DNA of 64,000 nt from Diorhabda sublineata (GCF_026230105.1 NC_079476.1:12414709-12478708), one strand, 5' to 3'. Counted from the stretch's first letter, positions 47,415 through 59,062 are shown. Notes: generated by a model from the letters alone, not told the origin. A program made the numbers and translations.

Positions 47415-48025
47415 ACAATCAAAAACCATGAAAATTTCAGTTTTTTCAAGTTTCTACAGGAACCGTTAATTTGAGATAAATGAATTTACCAACGAAGTCC
47501 CCTTAATTTAAAGCGTAGAATCCAATGGTAGAAAGAAAAATAGGGGTTACCTTTTGAGTTTTCGAGGTTTTTGGATAGCGAAATTCGGCACCATTTGCTG
47601 AACACCCTATCTAAATTTTTGTCAAGGTTTTTGCAGATTTCGAAAGCTGTAAGTGTTATGTGTCCAAATCCCAAAAATATTAGACCTGACTCACTTAAAC
47701 TAAGAAATATAATTTTTTTAGTGGAGGGCTGCTTAACCAAAAATTTCAAAAATGTGAAATAATTAAAAAACTTAAGGCATACGATGCCTCATATAAAGTT
47801 ATATTGAAATTTCGCGTAGATTCCAAAAATTTAATATAAATCATAGCATTCCATTTAAAATAACGAAATTTGGGTCCACTTCCGGTATAACCGGAAGTTT
47901 CAGATAACTGAAATTATTTTAGCTGAAACGAGTATTTCGGAACACCCATGCGAGCAAATTTTCAGAACACTAGAACCAGTAGTTTCCCGTATGCATATCG
48001 TTTCAGCTCGTCGTGAAGGACCCTG
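47415..48025 (-). repeat. Right inverted arm
   Basis: Partner of 45820-46405; ends GCTCGTCGTGAAGGACCCTG before TA. Confidence 0.85.
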
Positions 48026-48179
48026 TACAAAAAGATCTGTTTCGCACAATAATATGATAGCAATGATGAAGCGATGGAATCGCGACGGAGAAGACAGAAA
48101 AGAAGAACTAATTGGAAAATCATTAGTCATGTATAAGAAACTTAAATCCCACTACGTGTCATATACGTAAACTATCACC

Positions 48180-48720
48180 CAATTGACATCAAGAAGGGTT
48201 GGTTTCTGCGTACCGGTGACGTGTATAGTTCCCCAAACAACGAGAACTGATAATTCCCATGACCGATTCGAAAATATGTTGAATTATTGAATCGAGCTGA
48301 GAAAAAGCGAATGAGACAATTTCTTCTATAATACCGAGATCTATTCGTAACAAGAAAGGTGAAATACTGGTAGAACATCAACCTTCAAACACAACATCAC
48401 ATTGGTGATGCCACGCCAATCAAGCAATCAGTCGCAGACTACCACGAGCGAAGATAAAGAAAGCTGGAAAAATAATTAGTGAGATGGAAGACATTTGAAG
48501 AAAACCTGCAGAATTTAGATAACATATTCAAACGACTTCAAGCTGCCCAGCTCATGATGAACTCGAAAAAGTGTTAATTTTTCCAAAATCGTGTCAACTA
48601 TCTAGGTCATAAAGTGAGCAATGAAGGAGTGGTGTAAAACTTAACTCCATTCAGCGATGGCCCCAACCAACCGACAAACAGTAACAAGTAATGGGAGTTC
48701 TTAATTCAGATCCCAAGGGC
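48180..48720 (+). pseudogene. Ty3/gypsy reverse transcriptase fragment
   Basis: The plus strand carries, over several frames, LLNRAEKKRMRQFL then a lead-in ending in SRRLPRAKIKKAGKIISEM (about 48275-48490), the region just before Ty3/gypsy RT. After a large deletion it gives TFEENLQNLDNIFKRLQAAQ and NYLGHKVSNEGVV (about 48490-48640), the end of the RT palm (LGHxxSxxG). The catalytic YxDD block is among the lost residues. Stops are frequent. No LTR recognised. Confidence 0.75.
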
Positions 48721-49189
48721 CAGATCGCTAGATGGATTAAACTATTTTAAGGGTACTATTTTAAAATCGAAATTAACTGGGTGTGAGTCACCGAAATTTC
48801 GAGTCCCTGTCTCGACGTGTCATAAATCCATCCCACTCGTTTTGTGATTAAATACTGCTTATATAAATAAGAAAATTACAGTACACCAACAAGTTACAGA
48901 TATCCTTTAGATTCAAACTTTCTACAGATCTCATATAGGAAGTTTAACCACATAAATCCTAATGATTGTGCTTATATTGTAATCTGCACACTTTCGAAAC
49001 TATTGTTCAGTTGTTCAAAAATCGAATATGCTATCCATTCATAGTATTATCATCAATATTACTATTATTATTATTACGGAGTTTACTTAGTAAATTTTGT
49101 TTTATTTCAGGTAAAATGAACTTATTCTGGCGATATTTCTTTACCAATAAATCGAAGTATGTGGTAAGTTTTATATAACATTCAAAATA
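48721..49189. other. No recognisable gene
   Basis: A+T-rich sequence, no motif. Confidence 0.4.
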
Positions 49190-49335
49190 TAGTTATCATG
49201 TTTTTAAATGTTCTTGATTTTAGTTCTCTTCTGTGTGAAAATTATTTTTTTTAAAACTGAAAATAAATATAAACGTTTGGACTTTTCTTCAAGTCTTTAT
49301 CAAAATATTTTAATATTTAGAACGGCTTAATATTA
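49190..49335 (+). repeat. PLE terminal copy
   Basis: AAATGTTCTTGATTTTAGTTCTCTTCTGTGTGAAAATTA followed by AACGTTTGGACTTTTCTTCAAGTCTTTATCAAAATA (49207-49306). It lies just outside the left arm of the large inverted duplication. Confidence 0.7.
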
Positions 49336-49690
49336 ATTAAATATATGCCTTACAGATAAAAAAATAGCTTCCTTAAAATTTTAAATCCAATTTTTCATGA
49401 AAAGACTCTAATAAAACTTTACAAACTTTTTTACGAAAAATGATATCTCTTAAAACAAATTCTATATAATACACCTTTAAGCCACTTAGACATTATAACA
49501 GTGTATGACCAGTAGCACCAAAGAATATTAGAAACACTAAACAAATTTGCGGAATATTGGGTATTATAAAATCTTGAACATTAAACTATTCATTCATTGA
49601 ATACAAGTTGTTAATTCAGACAATTTATGAACTTTAGTTTGAATCAAGTTCAATAAATAGCTCGACCAATAAATATGTTAAGCTAAAAAA

Positions 49691-49927
49691 ATGTCTTATG
49701 AAAAAGTTCAAAATAGTGCGAAATGTGTAACAGTTGGCGAACATCTTAACGGGTGGTGTAGTAAACTCCAACTTCGTAGTGCAGACAAAAGAACACATTG
49801 TAACAAAAAATTTAAAAGTATTTTTGTATATGATGGTAGTGATAATGATATTCTCGGTCCTGAAAATCTTCAGAATTTGCAAAAGAACCTTAAAATACTC
49901 TACAAAGTTTTTTGTGAAAACTCATAG
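49691..49927 (+). CDS. 78-codon frame in left arm, also in right arm
   Basis: Starts MSYEKVQNSAKCVTVGEHLN and ends ILYKVFCENS. The right-arm copy (52724-52960, minus) differs at only three residues (V/D, T/A, N/D), so the frame stayed open in both. The middle (IFVYDGSDNDILGPENL) faintly recalls the region after the first Asp of piggyBac transposases, but no catalytic set is visible and I do not assign it. Conservation may simply reflect recent duplication. Confidence 0.3.
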   Translation: MSYEKVQNSAKCVTVGEHLNGWCSKLQLRSADKRTHCNKKFKSIFVYDGSDNDILGPENLQNLQKNLKILYKVFCENS

Positions 49928-50199
49928 CCTTCATATCTTCTGAAACGAATTCTATATAACATATAAAACAGATACTTTGACATCGTACCGATATCATTTT
50001 CAAACGTCAATATCTACATTTCCCTCACACCTATTTATAAACTTTTACCATATATAAAATCAGTTACTTCTATATTTTCCGGAATCTACAAATAACAAAA
50101 TATGATAGCGTATAGTGAAATATGCAATCTATTTTTACTGAAATAAAAGATACAACACCAACTAATGAATTTAGTATCCAGTTCAAGAAATTCCTTTAT

Positions 50200-50490
50200 T
50201 AAATTGTTACAAGAAGAACATTGGTCAGTCTAAGAGGTCACTCACCAATGGGATAAAAGCTTTCGTTTTTTAGCCACGCACGTTTTTCAAGGATATTTTA
50301 TGAATTATGAATCTGTCAAAGAACAACTACAGAAACGTCTATTTCTAGAAACAACATATATTGCTTAAAATAATCAGTGTATTAATGAAAAAACTTATCC
50401 AAATAACATTCGTGTAATCTATGCATATCTTTTAGATTATGAGGTAACGAAGTCTATAAAAGAAATTCAATATCATCAATTACCAACTTA
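50200..50490 (+). pseudogene. PLE GIY-YIG endonuclease C-terminal part, left arm
   Basis: The plus strand reads KSFRFLATHVFQGYFMNYES then KRLFLETTYIA, NNQCINEKTYPNNIRVIYAY (about 50258-50430). LxxHxxxxxHxxxxxxxKxxxxExxxxKRxxLExxYI plus a terminal Asn-rich motif is the tail of the GIY-YIG domain of PLEs. One stop lies in the middle. Confidence 0.65.
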
Positions 50491-51139
50491 ATGTATAAAA
50501 TTCAGCTTCATTCACAACGACCTAATGTTTTTTAAACGATAACGAAAAACAACAGCACGCTATAATCCTTAATATGAATACATTGTGTTATTGTGATTTC
50601 TCTAAATTAAAGCAATCTCCTTTTCGCTTACACTAAACATCCATTCACTGCACCCACGGATCTGCTCTGTCGCTAGCAACTAGACAAATTATGCATATTT
50701 TCTATAATTATTATGCAAGTCCATGTAATAGTATATCTGTATAATCATCGTCATATCCTTCAAAATACGAATATCCCACGTTTATCATAATACTAAAAAT
50801 ATCTGTCTCACATTTTCATTTTGATTGGTGTGTGTTTGTTATATTGCACATACATTTCGAGTGAGTGGTTTTCTATAATTCTCATGAATCTGTGAATTCA
50901 TATCATCACTACTTATATAACTTATTTACGGTTTTGCAGGGTCGACCGATGTTCTCCAATTCTTTTTGTTCTGCATCAGTCACGTACTCTTAGACTTTGT
51001 AAATCTTGTACAATCTGATCTTCTCATCTATTTTTTGGTTTTTCTTGCAATATTTTCTTGTTCCATCTTCATTCTGCAATTTTCCTTGTCTCCCGTCTTT
51101 TTTCCACTCATTTAAAGTGTACGTTTTGAATTGAATTTA
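50491..51139. other. No recognisable gene
   Basis: A+T-rich spacer inside the inverted duplication. Confidence 0.4.
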
Positions 51140-51720
51140 CTATATATCTAATATATTTTTAATTTCATAGTCTTTGATACTAATTATTTCCAACTTCACT
51201 AATCCATGAATTTTCCTAATTATTTTCCACTCATATTTCCTTGTTGTTCGTTGGAGACTCTTAATTTTGTTTCTTGGTCTATTTATTCTCTTACTCTGCA
51301 TTATAATTTTGTACTTACCATTTATATACTTTATATACTGCATTAATTCTTTGTCTGGTCTAATCCTTTGTGTCATTTTTGTTGCTTATTATTGACCCTA
51401 AGTATATAGAGGTCTCGATTACTTTCTTTTCTTTGAATTTCCATGTATTTTGTCTCTTTCTGATGTACTTGTAATCGTCTTCTACCTGCCTCCCTTACAA
51501 TTGTTTGCAATATTTCATCATTTCCTAGCTATTAGAGTTAAATCATCAGCATATGCTATTATTTGTTCTGATTTATTGATGATACTTCCATGGATATTAC
51601 ATTCCCTTATTTTGCCATCCACTGCAATGTTAAAAACTACCGCTGAGATTCCCTCACCTTGCTTTACCCCATTTGTTGCATTTTTTCCCAATTAATCAGA
51701 TGTGTCTTTTGTCACTGCCT
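51140..51720 (-). pseudogene. LINE reverse transcriptase fragment with YADD box
   Basis: Minus strand from about 51700: GVKQGEGISAVVFNIAVDGK then IRECNIHG and QIIAYADDLTLIARK (YADD at about 51560-51549), then LQTIVREAGRRRLQVHQKE in shifted frame and KYMEIQRKE. The end (51376-51140) reads QRIRPDKELMQYIKYINGKY then KSLQRTTRKYEWKII. The QGxxxSxxLFN and AYADD blocks are RT motifs of LINEs whose endonuclease resembles that at 55.8 kb. The catalytic Asp pair is kept but frameshifts and missing N-terminal blocks make it non-functional. Confidence 0.8.
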
Positions 51721-51805
51721 TTCCCTAAAATTTAGTAGTCATGTTTACCAATCGTACTTTGAGTTTATAATGTCGAACACTTGTTTCAAGTTAATGAAAA
51801 CTGTA

Positions 51806-51807
<2 letters not shown>

Positions 51808-51888
<81 letters not shown>
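51808..51888. repeat. (TA)n microsatellite
   Basis: About 38 TA dinucleotides with one G interruption (51821). Ends 20 bp before a PLE terminal block. Confidence 0.97.
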
Positions 51889-51894
<6 letters not shown>

Positions 51895-51896
<2 letters not shown>

Positions 51897-52129
51897 ATGT
51901 ATTTCCGTTCTTTCGAATACTTATGTATTCATTCATTATCTGGGACTGAAATTACAGATTATCGTTTAAAAAAACATTGAAACATAATTTTCAAAAATAA
52001 ATATCCAAATTGACTTGTGACAAATATTGAAATGTTGATTCTGAATGCTATCCAAATTTGTGTAAATTCTTATTGCTTAAGTTATGAATGATATTGAAAG
52101 CTGAATTTTAATAGATTTAGTTGGAAATT
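51895..52129 (+). repeat. PLE non-coding terminal block
   Basis: Contains TTCGAATACTTATGTATTCATTCATTATCTGGG (51912-51944), the motif at 314-341, then diverged family sequence leading into the right arm. Confidence 0.7.
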
Positions 52130-53297
52130 GATGATATTGAATTTCTTTTATAGATTTTGTTACCTCTAAATCTAAAAGATATGCATAGATTACTGGAATG
52201 TTATTTGGATAAGTTTTTTCATTAATACACTGATTATTTTAAGCAATATATGTTGTTTCTAAAAATGATCGTTTTCTGTAGTTCTCAATTGTGAAAACTT
52301 TGATAGATTCATAATTCATAAAATGTCCATCATGAAAAACGTGCCTAGCTAAAGAATACCTATCGGGATGTGATATGCAATCGCTTTAGTGAGAGGTTAT
52401 CCGATTTGGTGGGTGACCTTTTAGACTGACAAATGTTCTTTTTGTCATAATTTAAAGGAGGAATTTCATGAACTGGATAGCAATTCATTAGTAGTCTTTT
52501 ATTTTAGTAAAAATTGCATATCAAGGATTTCACTATACGCTATTATCATATTTTGTTATTTGTAGATTCCGGAAAATTTAGAAGTAACTAATTTTATATA
52601 TGGTAAAAGTTTATAAATATGTGCGAGAGAAATGTAGATATTGACGTTTGAAAATGATATCGGTACGATGTCAAAGTATCTGTTTTATATGTTATATAGA
52701 ATTCGTTTCAGAAGATATGAAGGCTATGAGTTTTCACAAAAAACTTTGTAGAGTATTTTAAGGTTCTTTTGTAAATTCTGAAGATTTTCAGGACCGAGAA
52801 TATCATTATCACTACCATCATATACAAAAATACTTTTAAATTTTTTGTCACAATGTGCTCTTTTGTCTGCACTACGAAGTTGGAGTTTACTACACCACCC
52901 GTTAAGATGTTCGCCATCTGTTACACATTTCGCACTATTTTGAACTTTTTCATAAGACATTTTTTTAGCTTAACATATTTATTGTTCGAGCTATTTATTG
53001 AACTTGATTCAAACTAAAGTTCATAAATTGTCTGAATTAACAACTTGCATTCAATGAATGAATAGTTTAATGTTCAAGATTTTATAATACCCAATATTCC
53101 GCAAATTTGTTTAGTGTTTCTAATATTCTTTGGTGCTACTGGTCATACACTGTTATAATGTCTAAGTGACTTAAAGGTGTATTATATAGAATTTGTTTTA
53201 AGAGTTATCATTTTTCGTAAAAAAGTTTGTAAAGTTTTATTAGTCTTTTCATGAAAAATTGGATTTGAAATTTTAGGGAAGCTATTTTTTATCTGTA
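52130..53297 (-). repeat. Right arm of large inverted duplication (PLE-derived)
   Basis: Inverted partner of 49352-50490. The minus-strand frame 52440-52140 gives the better-preserved GIY-YIG tail: SLARHVFHDGHFMNYESIKV, FTIENYRKRSFLETTYIA, CINEKTYPNNIPVIYAYLL. Frame 52960-52724 is the mate of 49691-49927. Confidence 0.9.
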
Positions 53298-54944
53298 CGT
53301 GGAAATTACTAAATAGCGATATCACATCTAATCCTAATAAAAAATACTTCTGAGATATTACCTTATAATTAAAAGTTTCATTACTTTCAAAGAGTCTTTG
53401 ATATAATAATAACTGGTATAATTATAAGATTATGTCAAAATTCCAGTTAACCAATTAGTAAAAGGTTTTTTTAGACAAAAACCGGATTCGAGCATTATTC
53501 GTAATAAATAATAAATTAAATTGATTAAGAACTAAAACCTCATTTCATATTTCTGCGACTGCATCCTGGAGATAAAATATATGGGTTAGGATTTTGTAGA
53601 TGGATTAACAATCATCGACCAACGTGTACAGGAGACTATATATGATATAGCGCCTTATCTACAAAAGAAGAGATAAATCATTCTTGTAATGGACTAAAAT
53701 GGACTAGGACTAAAAGTACAACTAAACTACTACAAAAATTATATGATTAGTACGTCTACTGACGTCTACTTGACAAACGATATTTACCAACAATACCAGA
53801 TATCCATGACTACCGACTTGCTATCGCTGTTATAATTAATAGGTGCTCAAATTTATTACCAAATTATTAACGATTTTTGAATAAAACTAACTTTATTTTA
53901 ATTTTGACATGGTTGGAGAAAAAACAGTATATATCATACCGACTAAATGTGCCTATTTTTACTCGCAATTTTGCATTCAATCGACTGCGCTGCGCTCCGC
54001 CTCGCAACTGCAAATATTGCTTGTAAAAAAATATGCCCTTTTAATCCTTATAATATAATATACTATTTGTTGACACCGTGCACATATTTTATTAAACGCC
54101 GGACACTTATTTTTTTCTCTGTGTATATCCGCATTTTTGACACTTATTTTTGTCTAATTTTACCGCACTTACACTTGCTGTTTGATATTGTAGCACTTTT
54201 GAACTAATTGTAAGCTTAACGACAACACTCTCAATATTTTTTCTTGAGTTGTTTTATCAAAAATCTCCATCACAAACATAAACCGACTTTATTGCAACAA
54301 TATAAATATCATATTTCCGGATAAGCGGTAAGTTGCATTTGCTCCAAAAACATTTAATATCCCTTACCATTGAACCTCGGGAGATAAAATTGAAATTTAA
54401 ATCAATCAAAAAGCGAACAGGTAGTGAGAATATCGATCCCTACTCTTCATTGCTTTGAGAAATACTTATCCCCTCATCAATCATCGACAATGAGCAACTG
54501 TCACGATGAAAATACCTTCAATAAATTTCCCTTTGATAATTGTATAGTACTGAAAAAAACATTTGACACAATCAAAAGCTTTAACTTCATGGTAGTAAAG
54601 ACTTTTTTGTAAAGGTTAGATTTATTTTGATAATGCGATTTTATAAGTACTAAGGTGTCTAGAATAACTAAGCATCAGCTTCCCTCTTTTGAAGCGTACT
54701 ATCTTCTTCCCATTAAATTTATTATGAGGTTTATTTGATAAATACAATTATAACTTAAAATTACGTGGCGAATGATGAAATGAGGCGAATCATGGAATTA
54801 TCATATAATCAGAACAACACAAAACACAATACATTTTAAGGAAGAATATATGAATATTTAACTAGGAAATAGGATTTTTGCGATTCGTTACCAAATAAAA
54901 TTTTGAAGATACCCACAAAAAGTCTATATTTCCTTTTATGGTTC
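53298..54944. other. No recognisable gene
   Basis: A patch at 53970-54020 (CGACTGCGCTGCGCTCCGCCTCGCAACTGC) is strikingly G+C-rich against its surroundings and lies in an 86-codon plus frame (53947-54207) with no recognised motif. The rest is A+T-rich. Confidence 0.4.
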
Positions 54945-55075
54945 CTATAGTAACCAGAATCAATATTTCTATCAAACGTATTTCGAATATTGAATTTTGA
55001 AACTCATAAATTTATTGTTTTTAAAGAAATTCACAAAATTTTAAACCGATGCTAAATCTTAATTAATTATTATTC
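54945..55075 (-). repeat. PLE non-coding block, diverged
   Basis: AATATTTCTATCAAACGTATTTCGAATATTGAATTTTGAA (54962-55001) matches 33348-33388 closely. Continues with weaker similarity. Confidence 0.55.
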
Positions 55076-55079
55076 CTCT

Positions 55080-55700
55080 TGGCCGGTTTCCTAAGAGTTT
55101 TCATTCTGTTATTTTTTTGACTTCACTATTATTTTTTATTCGTTTTTATGTCTTACCTATCGTATTCGCTTCTATTTTATAAATCTGGTGATGGTTTCTT
55201 CATTTGAGATTTTAGCATTCATAAGATTCTATATTGTTCGTCACCTAACTTTTTTGGTTCATTTATTCTTCGTATCATTTTACTTTCCAAGGTGTTAAGT
55301 TCATCATTTCCTTAGGTTACTGTTGATCTTATTGCAGTTCTGTATTTTTTTTTTATTTTGGTACGTCTACTGATTTTGTTGCATATCATTAGTGGCTGCA
55401 ATTTAGGGCTGCGTGGATTCTTTGAGTGAGTTCCTTTTCTCATTCACTTTGGTTGTTAATAATTACTCCCAAGTATGTAAAATTGTTAATGGTGCTTAGC
55501 ACCATTTTGTTTCCTTTTCAACTCCGTATATTAGTCTTCCCGACATTTATAGTTCAATTACCCTTTTACTAGCTTATTGTTCGATCTTCATGAATGTTTC
55601 CAGTAGGCTCTTTACGCTTCTCTTTATTATCGCCAGTTCATGTACGTTTGCCAATATTAGTAATAATTGTGTTTAGTTTTTCTGTCCTTGGTAATAACAT
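55080..55700 (-). pseudogene. LINE reverse transcriptase C-terminal part
   Basis: Minus strand from about 55650: ANVHELAIIKRSVKSLLETF then MKIEQ (in place of YADDxxIIAxxxxxLxxxxxxLE), then YLGVIINNQSE, RIHAALNC and KYRTAIRS-type codons (55480-55320). YLGVxIN and the RI-A stretch are the conserved region after the LINE RT palm. The catalytic YADD is mutated to ANVH. Follows the endonuclease fragment at higher coordinates with the RT middle deleted. Confidence 0.65.
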
Positions 55701-55740
55701 GTAATTCACAATCAGTCTAATCATTCTGTGAGCTCTAATA

Positions 55741-56120
55741 ATGTTTTTGAGACCTGGAATTTTCACATATCTTTCAATAGTATGTTTCTTTTTAAACTGG
55801 CATACATCTTTGTTTTCTGTTTTCGCATCATCTGTAAGCGCTTATACATTTATAATTGTGATATTAGCTACTTTGGATTTCAGTGTTATATATGAAATTC
55901 TTGTTCCATTTCTTCTTTGTTTCCTCTCTCTTGCATATAATAACGTAAATTCTTCTTTATCTATTCTTTCTTCGTCTTTCCATCTTAGCTCTTGTAACAC
56001 CAATATTTCTATATTATGATTAATAATTCATTTAGCTGTCTTCTCCATTTTTCTTGGTCTTAGCATTATTTTTATATTCCATGTACCTATTCTAATGACG
56101 TTCTTATTTGTACCCTTTCT
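55741..56120 (-). pseudogene. LINE AP-like endonuclease fragment
   Basis: Minus strand: NVIRIGTWNIKIM (about 56100-56062), then NIEILVLQELRWKDEE (about 56015-55970) and KSKVANITIINV then LTDDAKTENKDVCQ (about 55880-55800). These are the TWN, QExRW and (N)xxxINVHAPT blocks of LINE endonucleases; HAPT is ALTD here, so the conserved His is lost. Together with 55080-55700 this is one LINE in minus orientation with a large internal deletion. Confidence 0.75.
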
Positions 56121-56339
56121 TTTCTTATTTATTTTTCGCATTTTTATCATTTCCGTGTTCATTACTCGAAAACGAATACAAGTCAGCCTCTGTGTAGACC
56201 AGAATTCGAATTGAATGAAGGTATGGTAAAGAAAATGTATAGACGACGCCAGCGTTTTGATGACTGGGAATAGACTGAAGAATTGAGTTAGAATAAAAAT
56301 GATAGAAGGAATAAAGAAGATGTTCAACCAAATAAAATC

Positions 56340-56930
56340 CAAAATAATAGTAATGGAAAAAACCTAGATAAAAACACGGAGATCATAAATGTTCTACGGC
56401 ATAAAAATGATGAGTTGGAATAAAAAATAAAAAGATGATAGATTCACTACTTTAGAAAAAGACGCAAGTAAAAATAACATAATGTAATAAGGTGTACTTG
56501 ATAATAAAAACAATGACGAAGATCCGCTGGAAAAAAAAGTAATAGATCAGAGAGAATTCAAAACAGACCTGGAGAAGTACTTTTAGAAATTGAAAGATTA
56601 AGTATTTTTGAGCCTGGGAAAACGGAACCTATTCGTATAAAAGCAAGCACCTGGAATATAAAAATGTTAATATATAAACAAACAAAAAACTAAAAGGTAC
56701 TGATATATAGATAACGGATGGCTTGACCCAAAAACGTACAAAAGGAACTAAGAAGATTACTACCGTACCTTACACAAGCTAGACAAGAAGGTAAAAAAGC
56801 AAATCTTAAGTCCGACAAATTAGTGATAAATGACATCACCTATGGAATAGGGAATTTAACACACATGTAAAACCAAGACAAAAAACGAACGTGAGTGAGA
56901 GATCACCTGAAAATGGAGAAGGATGGGAAA
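56340..56930 (+). pseudogene. LINE ORF1 (nucleic-acid-binding) fragment
   Basis: The plus strand gives INVLRHKNDELE (coiled coil, about 56388-56425), then after frameshifts ELRRLLPYLTQARQEGKK and ANLKSDKLVINDITYGIGNL (about 56748-56860). This is the C-terminal domain of ORF1 proteins that accompany endonuclease/RT LINEs (LLPxLxxARxEGKKAxLxxDKLxIN). It stands head to head with the minus-strand endonuclease 220 bp to the left, so the two are not one intact element. Confidence 0.65.
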
Positions 56931-58189
56931 AAAATACTAAGAAGGTGAATAATGCAAAGATATCAAACGCAGAAATACATTGGATATGAGGAGCAAAGTT
57001 CATATAGAAGTTTAAAAAAGCTATTCTGTGTTTTTTCCTCTGATCAATTTCGCATCAAATATATAATACTTTAAGGCAGCTACTGTTTGTAATCACGTGT
57101 TCCTTCTCAATATCCTATCAATTTAAAATTGTCTATAGTAAAATTTTCTCGTGTCGATTATCAATACAATTCACGATAAAGTTTCAGAATACATAAAACA
57201 ATAATTGCAACAAATGACTAATGATCTTTTGTAGGTTTTCATTCATTACATGTCTGACAATTTTGAGAAAAGTAGAAAGTAGTCATTAGTCAATATTCAC
57301 AAATATAGACGTATTTTTCTTCATGTATACTTCAAGATTGGAAGAATTTTTCGTTGGTCGCCCAAAATTATGTTCTTATTATATCTTACTATTTTCTGAG
57401 TTTCCTTTGAAGTATATTCTAAGAAACTCGTATGTGAGTTACTTGAAAGTATAAACATTATGTGTACGATTATACGATGTGTTTTCCACTAATTGCTTAA
57501 AATGTTTATGCTTAAGCCCAATTATTAGATTTCGTAAGATTGTACACCCTGAGGTAATAGAGCTATTAGGAAATAAGATGATATCGACTAAATCGGCTAA
57601 TTTGTGTGTAGTCTTTGAAATATTAAAAAGCTAAAAAATATACAGAAACGAAATATTCAATTTCATTTCACTGGAATATTAGAATTTAAATAACAATAGC
57701 AAGGTAAATACATTGTTTATCTTACATCTAATCAGTCATTTACTGACACTTTCAGTGAAAATTAAATTGATTTTTGTGTTGCTAGTGTTTACTGTTGCTA
57801 CCTATAGCAAAATGAATCCGTGAAAAAATTCAAAATTTCGGATAAAAATGTCATATTTTACTGGTGTCGAAAGAGAAATTTATTTTAGGTGACTTTTGTT
57901 TCCATACACTATTTTTTGTGGTTCCAGAAAAGAATGAGTCCTGTTCAAATGCATTTCCATGTCCTCTATCTTGTATTCTTCGATTTGAAAAGCGCAATGT
58001 GAAGCAAATAGTACTTTGCAATGAAAAATGTTTATTTGATTCTGTAACATAAGTCCTTTCATAATTTTTTGTTTATCACCTCACTTTTTCTTAAAACTTT
58101 TGTAAAATGTTATTAGAAATTAGTTTACCTATTTTAATTTTCATGTATATGTAGTAATGGATTCGGTAATAGATAGTTGTATGATTGGA
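56931..58189. other. No recognisable gene
   Basis: A+T-rich. Positions 57864-58052 hold a 62-codon plus frame (FVVPEKNESCSNAFPCPLSC) with four Cys that I do not recognise. Confidence 0.35.
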
Positions 58190-58670
58190 ATAATAAACTT
58201 ACATGAAACGTGATTTGGAATGTTCAAATTGTAAATTTTATCTGAGATACTCTTAAAATTAGAAATTTCAGTTAACCAAACAGTAAGTTATTCAATTAAT
58301 GTGTTTGTTGATGATACAATTGGTATACATGATAATTTTTAGTAAACCATAAAACTTAGCAAAAGTACCGTTTTAGGTTATAAATTTCTCTTTAGTTTCT
58401 TTGTCAATTTGTTGTGTGTTAAAAACTCATTTTATGAATTTATTACAATTACTAGTTGCTTCAACAGTTGGATCATTAGTGAGTTCTTTATGTGATGTAT
58501 TATTATTAATTGGTTCTCAGGATAAATCTAAATATTATTGTTTCTCCATTATAACAGTGACATCACCTTTGTCATATAGTATAATGTTTAATTTGGATTT
58601 TTTCTTGAAAATTTTTGGTTTTATGTATATACTCTAAATACAGAAGAGTTTTTAGGTTCAAGAATATGGT
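58190..58670 (-). pseudogene. Penelope-like element reverse transcriptase N-terminal fragment
   Basis: Minus strand, about 58580-58380: YDKGDVTVIMEKQYLDLS, NTSHKELTNDPTVEATSNCN, KFIK and FNTQQIDKETKEKFI across two frames. It then reads GTFAKFYGLLKI (about 58370-58335). A KGNxTVIMxKxxY box followed by DPT and FYGLPKIHK is specific to PLE reverse transcriptases. A frameshift after MEKQ and loss of PKIHK mark decay. It precedes, in element order, the linker and GIY-YIG pieces found elsewhere in the window. Confidence 0.75.
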
Positions 58671-59055
58671 TACATAAAATGTTAGTTATTTAACTATAAG
58701 GATATTTCTTTCTTACTCATTTTCTGTGAAGGAGGATATATAATCAATATTCGCTAACATAGTATTAATTAAAATAACCTTAGTAATTATAGGTTCAATA
58801 CTAAATTTAGGGCTTATCAACAGAAACTGTAAAATGTACTTAGGTACCTCTATTTTTGAAAAAAATTTAATCTCATTGTCTTGGGTCTTGAGACTTGCAA
58901 TCTATTACAATTATTACAATAAGCAAATTATGTGACAATACAGTACAAATTTATATACTCGAAAGAAATCCACTGATTACTTTCTCTTGCAGCTATAATT
59001 AAAAACTAGCTCAATTAGGTTTGGCTATTGGGAACACACTAACACTCGTTTAAAC
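58671..59055. other. No recognisable gene
   Basis: A+T-rich spacer. Confidence 0.4.
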
Positions 59056-59062
59056 CTACTAA

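Larger units (their letters stand above)
45820..48025. mobile_element. Tc1/mariner-type element with about 600-bp inverted arms
   Basis: The ends read CAGGGTCCTTCACGACGAGCTGAA and are flanked by TA at 45818-45819 and 48026-48027. The left arm (45820-46405) and right arm (47415-48025) pair over about 600 bp; the left arm lacks about 30 bp near its tip that the right arm has. Total length 2206 bp. A decayed transposase lies between on the plus strand. The copy at 31735-33138 is a shorter relative. Confidence 0.85.
49352..50490 (+). repeat. Left arm of large inverted duplication (PLE-derived)
   Basis: Pairs with 52130-53297. Near-identical stretches include the 78-codon frame 49691-49927 and flanks; the inner third (50100-50490) is more diverged. 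The spacer is about 1.6 kb. Confidence 0.9.
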
